Source: Campylorhamphus procurvoides
Taxonomy: Eukaryota > Chordata > Aves > Passeriformes > Dendrocolaptidae
DNA: 64,000 nucleotides
NCBI GenBank assembly: GCA_013396655.1
Contig: WBMV01002783.1
Span: 1-64,000 of the forward strand
Reading direction: 5' to 3'
Every line of letters begins with the position of its first letter. Positions within the stretch are counted from its first letter, which is position 1. Below the pieces are notes generated by a model. That model saw only the letters and a program-made list of their open reading frames with translations, did not search any database and was not told the DNA's origin. Positions 47,201-60,413 of this stretch are shown in pieces. Position numbers and translations under genes: made by a program.

Positions 47201-50200
47201 GTGTAATTTAGGCAACTTTTGAGATCTGCTTAGTTGTAAAATGCATCTTGCTCTCCTCTGTCTGGGATACCAAAAGCTTGTAGGTCCAGAGAGCAAGTAT
47301 TTCATAGAACCCTTGGGTAGCTGAATGTAGTTACCCCTCTCTCCTGGTGGTGGGCAGCTGCCTAGTGCATCTCTGTGGGTGGAGGTGCCAAATACTTGGA
47401 ATGCTCTAGAGGTAACAGATGGCTTTTTTGTATGCCAGTGTTCAGGTCTAGTTCTGCTTTAACTGTGTTGATGTTTTCTGCAAGTACATAAAATACAATG
47501 TTCCCTAGACGCTTTCGAAGATGGGGGCCCATTACCACTGTATCATCTGTTCAGCCACAATCACCCGAAGAACTGACATGATTGGCCACATTAACCGGCA
47601 CGTGAACAAAGGAGAGACAGAGTCAAGGTTTATTACAGGTGAGTTCTGAGCTACAGGAAACATTCAGTACTTTTGGATTTCACAACACTTGCAATAACTG
47701 TGATAATGAGGGTGAGAAACACAAGAAAAACTCCAAAACCAGTTTGACTTTACTAATGAAAAATCTGCCCTTCATGTTTCAGAGCTTTCGTTTTCCTCAG
47801 GGGTGTAATGTTGTGATTTAGTCTCTGCTTTGACAAGTGACTCTCTTCTTACTGATAACTAATACTCCCTTCACACTTGTTTAATGTTGTAAGTACAAGC
47901 TTCTGTGCCTCCAAAAGAGTGAGGGACACGACATGCACAAAACAGTCAAGAGTAAATCTTTCTGCAGTATAAAAATCCTTTGCTTTTTATCCAAACTGCA
48001 CTAGCCTGGGTTCCCCAAAAATAGTGATGTTTTTTTAGTCTCAGACAGTTGCAATAGGGGTGTCAATAGTTCTTTGGTCAATTAAAATCCTGCCTGACTT
48101 TCTCCAGAGCAGGACTTTTGTTTCTACACTTGAATGAACTAGATGGAAAACATTTTAAATAATTGAAATGCCAGTAGTTTAATGCCTGGGCATCAGTTTG
48201 CATGTCAGAGAAGCTCTAGTAGTATCCATACCATATTCCATACCTTTAACTTAAGCAGAGTTTCTGCTGTAGAACACATTAATCTCTGTGTGGTTCCCTT
48301 CAGAGCTGTAAGTAAAGAATGGCTCACTTGTCATATTTTAACTAAATGCGTGGGGCTATTTTTTCTCACAGGGAATGAAGAACTTCAGACATCAAGTGCT
48401 TCATGCTTTGTAGGTGCTTTGGCAACTCTTGGGGCCTCTGAAGGTGGAGCAGATACACCACCTGAGTGTTGGAAAGCCCTGAGAGACAGGCAGGCTGAGC
48501 TCTGAAACGTGTCTAGTTGGTATAATTTGTTCCCTGGTTCTTCCTAAGTAAATTTGCTACTGGGGATAAATTGCTCAGAGGAATAACAGCCTGTGTTCAC
48601 AGGTGGCAGATGTGGAAGCCTGTTCAGCCACAGACTATTCACTCAGAGCTTAAGTGCTGGAATTGTCCTTGCTGCTGTCCAGGCACAAGGAATGGGGCTG
48701 TTTGATAAGAGATTCGATCAAGGATTATGAGGGATTTTTGCAGTTCATTGATACACATTCAGGACCATGTTAATAGGGTTTTAATTAATGAGCAATGTAT
48801 TATGTTTGAGCATATAAACCAAATGTGCTAAGCCTCAGGTTTAGGGGCTGGCCTACTTAAATTTGAGTGGATACAGGGGAGCCCAACAGAGAAACAAATC
48901 TGATGTTTTTTGAGAAGACTGTGGTAGAGTGTGATCCTTATCTGCCACTCCTGGGATTAGAAGATAAACTATTGCCTGCCCCCTCTACATCCTTATCAAC
49001 TGATCCATGTGCTGGTTGAATTACAGCATAACTAGAACTACTTGCTATGTGGGAGCAGCTTGTCAGTGTAATTTATCAGATGTGCTGATGCTAATTTCAT
49101 TTCTCACTAATTCTTTCCTTCTCCCTCAATTTCTTTCTCTTAGTTCGTGCTCCCACGAGTGAAGTGGTAAAAGAGTCGGCCACAGATGTTCAGGTTCTTC
49201 CCAATCACTCCACGCCCCAGAAAACAGATTCCTATTTTAATCCTAGAATGAAACTCAACAGGTAAGAGAACTGGGAGTGGGAAGATGCACCAGAGGGGTG
49301 ATGAGTTTGTAGTGAAAAATACATGTTTTGAAAAGCAAACCCTGTGAAACTTTTGTTTGGAGGGCAGGAGAAAGGAGTTTTCCATCAGAAAACTCTTCTT
49401 GACAAATAGTATTTAAACCCAAGAACACTAGATGGGAAATACTGTCATTTCTGAAGCAATTAAATATTTTTCTGTAATTAGTAGATGCTACCTCAAGAAT
49501 GTCCTGCTGTAGAATTACAACTTTTAAGTATAGCTGAGGTTTTTGATCTACAGTTATTGCCTCTAAAAGATAGAGTTCAGCTTAAATGTTCCACTGTTGT
49601 GTTCAAGGGAGATAAATGTGGAAAAGGAAGGAAAAATACCTCCTCAACCTACTCACTGTGATCGTGTTTTTTCATTTTGAAGGCAGCTGATATTCTGTGC
49701 ACTGGCTGTGCTGGCTGAGGAGCGCAAACCCATCGAGTGTTTGGATGCTTTCGGTGCCACTGGTAAAGCCCATTTCTTCAATATTTTGGTTAATAGCCAG
49801 TCGTTAAGTAGCTGCAGGAATCAGTAGTAACTGTCATCACATAGTCAGAGCAACTGTGAGGTGCACAGTAGTTCCCTTAGGCAGGCAGTCATTAGCTTGT
49901 ATACAAAACCCAGCCATCTCAAGGCTGGCACTAAGCCTTTTCAAAAGGCTGTCAATAATGCTAACCCAAAGTTTAGTGGTCTCCTCAAAATTAGTCAGCT
50001 TGTGTACAAAGTCAAAGATACCTGGTGACTCCATGGATGTGGAATTTGGCTGTAAAATCAACCTGTGCTTTAAAAATGGGGTTGAACCCAAACTTCTCTA
50101 TCACATTCATCTCTTAATTGGTTACAAAAGTTCCGACTGTGAATGTGAAGTAGTTCTATCAGCATCTGTTAAACAGCTGGAACAAAAATCTGAGGAGATG

Positions 50201-53200
50201 GTGGATTTTACAGGGACCTGTCGTAGAAGTCTGTGCTACACTGGAGTGTTAAATAAGCTCAGGGGCTTTCTTGGAGAATGTGAGTCCAGCTTGCTGCAAA
50301 ATCCCAGGTCTTTGGGTCTGTAACACAGATTATCATGTAAGAAGGTGATAGACAAGACTCTGCTGAGGCAAAAGGTCACCATGGTTTTGCAGAAACATGA
50401 CAAAATTTGCCTTACCCACACCTCTGTATGATAAGCATTTAAAACCGTGAATCTGTCACAGAGTTCCAATTCTGTTTTATTTCAGGTATAATGGGACTGC
50501 AGTGGGCCAAGCACCTCAGAAGTTCTGTGAAAGTTACAATTAATGATTGTAATGAAAAGTCTGTGACAATAATTAAGGAAAATTGTCATTTAAACAAAAT
50601 GAAGGTGAAATTGAACATTAAGGAGGGAGAAAATGATGGAACTGTGGGAGATGGAGAAGAAAATACTGACACCATTGAGGTGACAAAAATGGATGCCAAT
50701 GTTATTATGCATTTGAGATCATTTGATTTTATGTAAGTGTTGAATGTTTCTGTCAAAATTTTATTGTTTGATAATGACACATGCCACCCCACCCCACATC
50801 CCAGTGTATGATTATTTGGAGAAGGTGGAACTACAAAAGAATCAGTCAACAGTCGTGTGTTTAAATATAATTCTGTTGTCCCAGAAATGATGTGGGGACA
50901 GAACTTTAATGTTAAACATTTTAAAAATTGCTGAAAAAAATGAGTCCTTCTGACATCCAGAATGGACTATAAATGTAAACTTTTAAGCCAAACTGTTTGG
51001 GGTTTTTTATAACTTCACTGTTCGATGAAATGTCAAATCATTCTTTTTTTTTCCTTAAGACTTCTACTAGTTTAAAATCCATATATTTGCATGTTGTTGT
51101 GTAGGGGACTTCATTGCATCTCTTGTTTTTATCCATTTTGCAGCAATTTAATTTTCAGTTAAAGTAGGCTAATTCTTCCAAGGTGGGTTTATAGCTGCAG
51201 ACATTCAAAACCTATACAAACACCAAAATAAGTGATGGGGTTTTTTTTATCTTATTGTTAATTTACATCCAAGTAGCAGGTATTTAGACTTAAAATCAGG
51301 TTAATTATTTAGTAAAACTGTAAGATATTTTTGTCTTGTAGAGGTTTCCCTTTGTTTTAAGCATGAAGGTAACCATGAGGCTGAAATTCTTGTTACTAGA
51401 ATTATTCAGCAGGTCAGAATGGAAAGAAAATTCCTTGCTGGCTTTGTAGTGGTGTGTCTTTTCCAGCTTCCAGGCCTGGCTCTTGCAATGTGACACTTGA
51501 GCACTCCAGACTAAATCATGAGACATGTGCTGGATGGTTTAGTCGTGTTCTTCTGTTTGTTTTAAACAGGAGAAGATTATAAAATAGTGTTTTCCTCAGT
51601 TTAAAGCTAAACTCTGGAGCATCTGTAGACACTCAGTGGTACTTCCTTTCTTTTCAGCCATTTGGACCCTTTTGGAACTTCTGTGAATTACCTGGATTCT
51701 GCCTTTAGGAATGTGAGAAATCTTGGGATTGTGTCATTGACATCCACAGACATCAGCTCTCTGTATGCAAAGGCTCAGCACGTGGCCCTGCGGCACTATG
51801 GGTGCAACATTGTCAGAACAGAGTATTACAGGGAGCTGGCAGCCAGGATTGTCATTGCTGCTGTCACCAGGTACTGCTAAACCAGCTCCAACTGTGGTAA
51901 AAAAATTATTAGGTAATCATTAGAAATAATTAGTGACTGGGCAAGGTGAAAATCCATCAATAGGGTAGGGGGTGGGATCTAATAGAAAAAATTATGCAGA
52001 TTTACAAACTCTTCCTCTGACAAGTCTGTCATTTAGAGCTGCAAAGGACTTCATAAATACTCATTGCACTGCTTAAATGGCTTCTAGCTAAGTTAGACTT
52101 GCTTCAGTGGAACCTGATGTTCACTTCAGATGCTCATGCTTGAGGTTCAAAAGATAGATGTAATTACTGACTTGTGAAATTAGGCATTTGCATATAGATA
52201 CTCAGTAAATTCAGTCTTAAATAAATGAAGGCATAAAAACTAATTGGAAAAAAAAATACAGGTAAGACGATGGGACAACTGCTTAGAAAAGATGGGGGAG
52301 GAAATGAGGTGCACAAAGGTTTTGGGAATGCCAGAGCACAAATGCTGGTATGAGCATATTCAGATTTTACTTCTCTATCTCATGCGTGTGTGATGATGCA
52401 GGTGGCAGACCTTTATTTCTAGATGTAATAAAAAGAAGTAAAACAAGATTTGCTTGGCCAAAAAAGACACTTCAGAAACACTTTCTCCTGATCCCTCAAA
52501 ACTTTGCTAACATGTCTCTAGAAAGTGGCTAAGCTCCAGAACCTTGCAGCAGTCCAGGTGTCTGTGGCAGTGTTTGCCTGCTGAATTCCCTACAGTCTGG
52601 TTTTGTGTCTGCTTTTTCTTCTAGAGCTGCAGCTCGCTGTAACAAAGGCATTGAAGTGTTACTGGCAGTGGCTCTGGAACACTTTGTTCTCGTGGTGGTC
52701 AGAGTTTTGAGAGGCCCGTCCACTGCGGATAATTCAGCAAAGAAAATCCGATACCTCATCCACTGCCAGTGGTGTGAAGAGAGGATTTTTCAGAAAGAGG
52801 GAAATATGGTAGAAGGTAAATGGCTTTTCTTTGCACTTCTGGAAGGTCTTGATTCCTGTCTCTCCATTTTGTGCCTTGTTTATATTTACATTGTACTGGT
52901 TTAAAGGTGAACCGACAGGAGAAATGAACCCAACTCAAGAGAGATCACAAGTCAGAGTTAAAATTTACTAAAAAAGATTGCAAATGATACAGATCAAAAC
53001 TGGTTTTAACCCACAAACCCAGAGGTATAACCCAACCCCTGGGGCACAAACCCCATGGTGTTCATTGGCCCCTGTGCTGAGCCCCACTTGGGCCCCCTGA
53101 GTGCAAAGTAAAAGGAAGGAAACCTGTTGGTGAGGATGATGGTCACAGTCTGGTCGAGAGTGGCAGTGCAGTCCTGTTGAGGTTCTGGTCCCCCTCTGGA

Positions 53201-56200
53201 TCCCATGAGTGGTACCAGAAGTCCCAAACCCCAAGACTGCATATGCTCAGGTTCAAGTGGGAATGCCCAGCACCTCCCCCAGGGCGGGGAGTTTCACAGT
53301 GGGTGATTTAACTCTGTGAGTGATGGGATATTTTTGGAATCTGATGACCCATGAGCAGACATGACCCCTCAGAGGGGTGTGAAGGTGCTGATGCCTCCCC
53401 AGAGGGGAGTTATCCCAGCTGAGTCACTGGTGTGAAGACAGAAAGACTCCCCTGTCCCACAGGGCTCTTTAACACCCAGTTTGTGTCCTGAGGGTTCAGG
53501 TGTGCCCTGGGCCACTGCTGCCAAGGATCCATCATTAACAATCCATCAGAAATGGCACAGAGGGTGTAGAATACACAGTTTTGATTTAACCCACACAGTG
53601 ATAAACTGGTCCCAGCCCCTGTAACTGGGACAACATCCCAAACAATTCCCTTGGATGTAACAATGGGTGGTTTGTATGAGGTGGAGAGGGCACTGTGCTT
53701 TATCATCATGGGTTAGATTAGTTGTGTACATGGATTTTGCTGTAAATGTGCTGGATTTGTGGAACAGGTTGTTCACATTGTGGCTGCCCCATCCCTGGGA
53801 GTGTCCAAGGCCAGGCTGGATGGGGCTTGGAGCAACCTGGGCTAATGGAAGGTGTCCCTGCCCATTGCAGGGGGTGGAGTGAGATGTGCTTTAAGGTCCC
53901 TTCCAGTCCAAACCATTCTGGGACTTGTTTCTAGACAGGACATCCTACCAACTAGCTGTAGCTGCTGAAGCTGCCAGGATGCCTGGTATATCTGCCATGG
54001 ATCTGCCATTTCAGGCAAGGCCAGAAGAGTGGGGCAGCCTTGGCTACCATTGGGTTCCTCCAGTCAGCAGCACCTTGATAGGTTTTTGTGTCAGGTTGCT
54101 TTTCTGCTGTTGATTTCAATTCCTTCAATGTAGTGAACTGGACAGTCTCACTTTCCCCTCCTGTTGCTCATGGGCTGCCTGTACACGGGTCAGCAGAGGC
54201 AGCAGACAAAAATTACACTGAAGCAGCTGCTAGAGATGGTGGTTTCAATGACTGTAAAAGCTAAAACCTTGTTTCAAACTCAGAGGCTCTTAGATATCTC
54301 ACTCATGACTGGTGGTGTCTTTGCACGGCTCCAAGTCAGATGCATGAGCATGCCATGCACTTGGTATTGAAAAGGTTTTTAAAACATCAGATGGAGTTTT
54401 AAGGATGGGAACAGGTAATCAGTAAGTACAGTGTTATGGTAGAGATCTTAATTAGTACATGAATTGTTTACTTAATGCCTTAATTGCATAGGGCTTTGAA
54501 AACTTGTAGGTGGACTGTGTTTTATAGGTGTAATTGGCTATGTGAAATTTCTTTGGTTGTATTTACTGTTAAACTGGACAGCTTTTTACACAAGTGTAGG
54601 AAGGTGAATAATTTCCTTATTACTTGAAAAAATGTAGGAAGTTATGTGGCTTATTAGATCAAGTCATCAATCACTAAATTCTCATCTTGAGCTGCTGGGT
54701 AGAAGTTAAAAATGTCACAGCCCTGCTGTGGCTCTTCCACATCCCTCCACTGAAGTGGGCTCGAGCGCTAGTTCTGTGTGTCTGCAGTAACACAGGCATT
54801 GCTGGCTGCTGAGAACAACTTGAACCCTGCTTTGTGTTGCAGAGAACCCTTACCAGCAGCTGCCCTGTGACTGCCACGGCAGCATGCCTGGGAGGACAGC
54901 AGTGCTCCTTGGGCCTCTCTGGTAAGTGCACATCACAACACACAGTTGGAGGCATTTTGGTTGAAGGAGCTCTGAAGGTCAGTTGTTCAGTCATATCACA
55001 AAAAGGCAAGGCTGCTGGATATGTTAAGCACTGCCGTGTGCCACTGGGGAACAATGAAATGGTCCTCAGCCACGCTGGAGGGTGAAGAAAGCTGGTAGAG
55101 GCTTGGAAACTGGGAGGAGTTAGGGCAGAGCGCGGCAAGTATGGGGAAGGACAGGAGGGGATAATACAATTACAGGGAAGGCTGGGCGTGGCTAGCCTTA
55201 TATGATGATGCTGGGTTGCACCACCAGCTAGCCAATGAAAAAATAGGGATTATATAACCAATGAGGGATCGGTAACCGGGTAGCCACCACCAATGGGAAA
55301 AAACATACAAATACAGATGAAATAACTATCTATCTAATACATATAGTCACTATCTATGCTAAAAAAAAAAACCTTTTAAAAACATCAACTTCTGCAACTT
55401 GAGGTCATTGTCAATCTCTGGTACTAATCATTTGCTTGTCAGATCCATCCATTCCTGGAAATGATCATCTTGGTTGTTTTTGCAGTCCTCCAGGCAGGGT
55501 TCCCCCACAAAGCACTACAAAGGGAGTTGCATCAATCAGGAAAAAATCAGGAAACAGATTGATTTAAGTTGGCGTTCAGTTTTTGCTTTTGTTCAAATCA
55601 CTTAGTAAATAGTAATGAACTTGCTTTAAATTTCACGTGCAGTGCACTTATGGAACATGTCCTGCACAGGAGACTGCCTTTGTGTCCACTAGTTGTCTAA
55701 TGTTAAGCAACTCTTTTTTACTCTCTGCTTGTGAAGGATTCTTTTAGTAAATCATTACATGTGCTGACAGTAGTAAATAATATACTGCTTGATAATTAAG
55801 ACTTATGAGAAACAAGAATAAAGCTTTTTAAGTCTCTTGACCATTTCAGAGGAGCATTAAAAATAGCTGACAATTGACAGTACCTTTCTTGTGGAGGTTA
55901 AATGACTTTCTCAGCATATTAGGGCAGAAATAAAATAACTATTCTTGATCTTGAATTTTTTTAACAAGACAGATGTTACTGTCATTGCAAACAAAGCAAT
56001 TCAGCTTTCATAGCACATTCAGCCTGATGGAGCACTTTGGTGTAACAATTGCTAATAAACTTGGGCAAGAGATTTTTAGAGCAGCTTTTTGCTTTCAGTA
56101 AGAAGCCTTGACTTTTCACTCCTCTTGTGTGTCCTAGGTCAGGAAGCCTCTTTAACACTGGATTCCTCAGGAGAATGCTGCTGGCAGCTGTGCAGTATGG

Positions 56201-57476
56201 GCTGGATGAAGCTCAGCCACTCCTGAAGACGTTAGTTTGTGAAGCAGATTGCACAATTTTAAAACATTTTTCTACCCATGGTCCTGGTGATGAGAACAAA
56301 CAAGGTAAGAAAAAGTGCAGCCTGTTCACAGAAAGGACTGTTGGTGGTGAATTAGAGCTGTTGCTCTGTGATAACAGAGTATCCATAAAATTGAATGCAT
56401 TATTGAATAAGGGAATTAATTACTTATTTCTGTGTAATTAAAGCGTTTTTCCACTTTACAGTCAAATTAATTTCGAGTTTTAATTCTATTCTAGAAGAGT
56501 GTGGTGTATATATCAAAACCTCAAACACTTCTGCAGAATCCTACATGGTTCCTGGTGAGTGGATCATTTTGGTGTAGCTGTAGCAGTTGGACAGGTTTTT
56601 TTATACTCTCTGTAGTCAGCAGTTTTTCCCCACTGAATACTGATTTGATTTCATCTTAATCTGTCATCATATTTATATCGTAATCCTGGTGCAAGCAGAA
56701 TGCTGAATACCTCATGAAGCCCACTATGCTTGTCATGACTGCAAAGGGCCTGTTAATGGAATTCAGGTTAGGCTCTAACCCTGCACATACTACCTTCGAA
56801 AGGCAGGCACGGGTGGAGGTGCTGCAAGGCTCATTGTATCTGCTGTCTTAGGTTTCGCTGGCATTTTGGGGGGGTCTCCCTGGATATTCACTGGTTTCTC
56901 TGGCATTGTTTTGTGGCCCAGGAAAAAGAAAAGGCGAGGAAGTGATGCGCGGTGTGGCGAAGCGGCAGAAAGCAGAGCACAGTGCCGAGCACCCCGCCTT
57001 CTACTACAACGTGCACAGGCACAGCATCAGAGGAATGAACATGCCAAAGTAAGGCTGGGCTGGAAATCTCACTCTTGTACTGCTGTCACCGCTGATATTG
57101 ATGCAGCCTTACCAGCAGTGGGCTCTTTTTAAATGTGTGGTTTGTTGGGTCTTTTTCCAGGTTAAATAAGTTCTTGAACTATCTCTCTGAAGCTGGATAC
57201 AGAGTGAGCCGAACCCACTTTGACCCCATGGGAGTGCGCACGAACGCGCCCTTGGCGCAGTTCAAGACTGTCCTTATGAAGTACAGCACTCCCACGTACA
57301 CTGTGGGGCAGGCAGAAGGCCCTGTCCATCTCCCTGGAAATGATCACGGGGCAGAAGAGGCTCCAGCTGCTGCAGATGCCAAGGAAGAGTATGCTGAGTG
57401 TCCAGGAGATGATAAATCCGAAGGCACTGCCACTGTGTCCACAGAGCCCCACCTCGCGCACTGTGCGGCCGATTAA
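44111..57476 (+). CDS. TRMT1L: TRMT1L, Trm1-family tRNA guanosine methyltransferase, 15 coding exons visible (5' partial)
   Basis: Coding exons: 44111-44263, 45079-45141, 46004-46117, 47076-47140, 47509-47638, 49144-49261, 49683-49762, 50486-50732, 51658-51870, 52625-52815, 54843-54921, 56138-56304, 56495-56554, 56922-57048, 57161-57476. Phases agree throughout, giving 706 residues from the first full codon; human is about 733. The first exon enters in mid-codon with no usable ATG, so the true start lies upstream. Two C2H2 zinc fingers are visible (CPLC...H-x4-H at about 77-101 and CIIC...H-x3-H at about 142-162). The methyltransferase follows: DAFGATGIMGLQ (about 235, SAM-binding loop) and [18 protein letters not shown] (about 324, catalytic DPFG motif). 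A four-cysteine site (HCQWCEE...PCDCHG) and a basic segment (GKRKGEE...AKRQK) come after. TRMT1L is the vertebrate paralogue of TRMT1 and is reported to form N2,N2-dimethylguanosine at position 27 of tRNA-Tyr. Confidence 0.94.
46004..47638 (+). CDS. TRMT1L: TRMT1L zinc-finger exons (46004-46117, 47076-47140, 47509-47638)
   Basis: The first exon encodes [19 protein letters not shown] and [17 protein letters not shown], a C2H2-like finger. The second encodes [19 protein letters not shown]. The third encodes [17 protein letters not shown] and [11 protein letters not shown], a second finger. The blocks agree closely with the human orthologue. The fingers distinguish TRMT1L from TRMT1 and probably help bind RNA. 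Confidence 0.92.
49683..51870 (+). CDS. TRMT1L: TRMT1L methyltransferase core exons (49683-49762, 50486-50732, 51658-51870)
   Basis: Together they encode the Trm1-type SAM-dependent methyltransferase core. The glycine loop is split between the first two exons ([19 protein letters not shown]). [11 protein letters not shown] supplies the acidic residue expected to hold the SAM ribose. The catalytic DPFG motif opens the third exon ([18 protein letters not shown]), which continues [18 protein letters not shown]. All key residues appear intact. Confidence 0.94.
52899..53660 (-). mobile_element. Probable LTR-retroelement remnant in a TRMT1L intron
   Basis: About 0.75 kb of GC-richer sequence unlike its surroundings. 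Read on the minus strand it ends in an AGTAAATTTTAACTCTGACT-type stretch followed by tctcttgagttgggttcat, resembling the R/U5 end of avian endogenous-retrovirus LTRs. Open frames on this strand match no protein I recognise. Terminal TG/CA and target-site duplications could not be fixed by eye, so the boundaries are approximate and the class is uncertain. Confidence 0.45.
53765..53925 (+). mobile_element. CR1 LINE 3' fragment
   Basis: Contains ctgggagtgtccaaggccag, gaaggtgtccctgcccattg and aaggtcccttccagtccaaa, ending accattctggga. It lies in a TRMT1L intron just after the LTR-like segment. Confidence 0.88.
55084..55330 (+). mobile_element. LTR-like segment with CCAAT and TATA motifs in a TRMT1L intron
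   Basis: A segment with three CCAAT motifs on the plus strand (agccaatgaaa, aaccaatgagg, caccaatggga) and a TATA-like attatataa between the first and second, all within about 90 bases. The density of promoter motifs resembles an LTR U3 region. It sits between the exons ending 54921 and starting 56138. Ends and family are not defined. Confidence 0.35.
57161..57476 (+). CDS. TRMT1L: TRMT1L terminal coding exon
   Basis: Acceptor tctttttccag|gtt. It encodes [20 protein letters not shown] and [18 protein letters not shown], the conserved end of the enzyme, then a divergent Glu/Ala-rich tail ending HLAHCAAD and TAA (57474-57476). The tail differs from the human end as I remember it. Confidence 0.93.
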
Positions 57477-58396
57477 CGTGGATTGTTTGGGTCATGCATC
57501 AGGATGTTACAGACTCAAGCACACCCTGTTCCAGTAAGCCATTACTTCTTCCCAAACGGCAGTTTGAGCATTTGAGCTGCCTCTTTTACTTCAAAGGGGC
57601 ATTTTAGACTGACGTAGCAGAACTTAGCCCAGATCACAGCCTGGCCGTGGTCACGGAACTGGCACTGGGGGAAGGTCTTGGAGAGTTACCTGCTTTTATG
57701 CTCGATCCCTTTCACACCAAGGCAAGGTGGCTGCTCCTCAGTTTGGTCAAGCCCTATTGCCAGCACAGCATCCAGGAGGGTGGACAGGGCCAAAAGTCCT
57801 CAGCATTTTGGAATATGAGATGAATGCGAAACAGCATATTCTTAAAAAGCATCATTCCTTATACCTACTTGGTTACAATCCAGAGGGGAGGGCCTGTTAA
57901 GAAAATACCACAGAATAAAATGCAAAGTGAGTTTAATCTGGAAAGTCCTGCCTGGATGCACTTGGAGCTCCAGACTGCATGTGGAACTGTGTTCAGGTCC
58001 ACTTCTGTAGTCCTGCTCCAAGCAGGACCTGACCCAGGGGAGAACGGGAAGGAACTGTGAATGACTGCTACCGAAACTCGTTTATAACCAAACCTTAGTG
58101 AATTGTGTAGTCACTCTAGGTAGTTGTTTGCTCAGAGGTTACAGTGGTTGTGTGCTGCAGGAAGGTACAGGGACAAGGGACCAGTTGACGTTCAGGTCAA
58201 GTTTTGCCACGAGTTTGTCAGTAACAAATCTTAGGTGAGAAAAATCTCTTCTGTGAACAAGCAAAGATGCTGTGTGTTGGCAGTTGGTTCTGGTTTCCTT
58301 AAATACACGGCAGCATTCCAGCCAAATAAGCTTGACTTTGTCCTTTCTTACCCCCAAATTTTGTTCTGATACCTCTCTGTACTTCACTTTAATAAA
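57477..58396 (+). other. TRMT1L: TRMT1L 3' untranslated region
   Basis: Follows the TAA with no further coding frame. AATAAA signals lie at 57914-57919 and 58391-58396, giving possible 3' UTRs of about 0.45 or 0.9 kb. Confidence 0.5.
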
Positions 58397-60413
58397 AACT
58401 CCCATCGCGGTGCCAGTTTCCCACAGGCTCCATGTTCAGGCTGGCCCCTGGTGTTAGGGTTATCTAAGAGCAGAGTATAAGGGATCATTATCCTTATTTA
58501 TCCATCTCTGAACCTTTGCAGTAACATGACTGATACACTCCTGACTATGCAAAACTTCCTATGCTCCTGTCAGGCCAGAAGTAAGTTGCGGTCTGTTACA
58601 CCCTCTTCAGTTCCAGATCTCTCTGGTGATGAGTTATTTTCACTCTGTTGTGATTTAAAAAAAGAGGAACCCACTGAAGGGACCATGGATCAGTAGTACA
58701 GCAACAAAGTTTCCTTCAAAAATGTATTGCTTATAGTCTTTTCCCAAAGATCACGTGGGATCAAATTGGAAAGAGAGATGGAAGGAGAATTTCGTGTTCC
58801 CTTGTCACATTTGTGGGTTTTTAAGAGGAGGGTGTTGGCAGGCTGTGCTTGCAGGTAACACACTGCTCACTTCAGTGTTAACATGATAGAATGAATCAGT
58901 CCTAAAGCTGGTTACCTGGGGCAAAAGATTGTTCCAATTACAGGAAAGTAGGTTAAAAAGAAAGTTTACTGAAGCCCCTTGTGGGAAACATTTTTGATTA
59001 CTCTTGCAGCTCCTCCTAAGGAACAGAAGGTGTTGTACACCTTTTCCAAGTCAAGGCGACTCTTCCCAGGTGTTTGCAGGGGCAGAGAAGGTGAAATTCA
59101 GGCTTGGCTGTACAATCCTCTGCCAGAGGGGCAGAAGCTATTGTGCTCTGGGGTGAGGGGTTTTGCCTGCTCTAAGTGACCAGCTGAAGGGGTATTTGTA
59201 ACTCAGGCCTCTGGGGATTCTCTTCCTGCTCAACAGCTGTCTCTGCTGATCATGAGGCAGGGCCAGTCCTGTGATAATGAGTTAACTGAACACCCGTGTT
59301 GGTTCAGGGCTGGATCTTGGGGGCTTCTTGTTCCTCTTTGTGCTGATCCCCATTGCCACAGTTGGCTGTTAGAAGTAGGAAACACTGGAAAACAGGAGGA
59401 TAATGCAGGTGGTGGTGGCAAGGTCACAGCTGGTCCTGTGTCCATTCTTGGAGCTGGCCAACGTACCAGCCAGCACCAGCGCTGTGCCAGGCACTTCATG
59501 CCACCACGACGACTGACAGACCTTTCACAGATCTTGGCTGGATCAAAGTGTTGCTGCAAGTCACTTGTGCTGAACAGAGAATCAGAACTGACCAACTGCT
59601 GGAAGCCTGAGGGTTGGAAACCAGTGCTAGGCCATCAGCTGAACAGCAGGCTGGAGAACAAGTGCCAGAGGAAAGTTAAGGTACAGGACACGATCCAGTT
59701 CCCAGCATGGGGGATCCAGTGGCACCTCAGATGGTTTGTACCCGAGCGACGTGGCCACCTCCCCACTGTGTGACCCACCAGCATTCGGGGTGCTCCCTGC
59801 TTAGCTGGGAGTTAAGGAAGCTTTAAGGGGGTTTAGGCTGTTCAAAGGCAACTTGGATAATAAGAGAGCAGGAGGAGCATGGGCAGAAAGGGGTTTTGTG
59901 TGCAGTGGGAGAGCACTTACATGTAAGTACAGCTCTTGGTGAACACAAGCATTGCCTCTGAACTTAAGCTGCAGCCTCTGGTTAAAAGTTGTGGTAAATA
60001 AAGAGATAAGGTAACAAAAGTTCACTTTTTAAAAATAATGCACCTCAACCAAAGTGATTCACAGGCGCCCTCCACTGCTTTCACTGAAGCTGCTTAATGC
60101 AGTTAAATGCAACAAAAATATCATGGTTTAACCTGAGTGCTGTGAAAACCCTTCACCCCTGTCCTCAGGCTTCAGGATCTGGCTGGAATGGGAACACCTC
60201 TGACAGGTCAGTGAAGAGCTGCTGCCTTCTGTGTGCCTCTGTTTCTTACTCAAGGCACAGAAGGCCCTTTGGAGTTCAGCTGCTTCCAAGGGACTGCACC
60301 AGCCAACACACTGGAGCTCAGGTGCCCCCGGCAGGGCAGTACTAACACATCCCCCCAAAGGGCTGATTTTATCAACTACAACAGGAAGCAGCACTGGAAT
60401 TTCCAACAGGTTG
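58397..60413. other. Intergenic region between TRMT1L and RNF2 3' ends
   Basis: About 2 kb of mixed composition. Medium open frames at 59230-59773 overlap on both strands and resemble no protein I know. No RNA gene or clear transposon was recognised. Confidence 0.4.

Noticed and set aside
48372..48505. Exon-like segment after an acceptor (ctcacag|ggaatgaag) in a TRMT1L intron
   Set aside because: The exons at 47509-47638 and 49144-49261 join directly in phase and match the conserved protein. No known TRMT1L sequence corresponds to this segment.
59230..59773. Overlapping open frames of 121 and 173 codons between TRMT1L and RNF2
   Set aside because: There are no recognisable domains, no splice context and no similarity to a known protein. 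They are likely chance frames.
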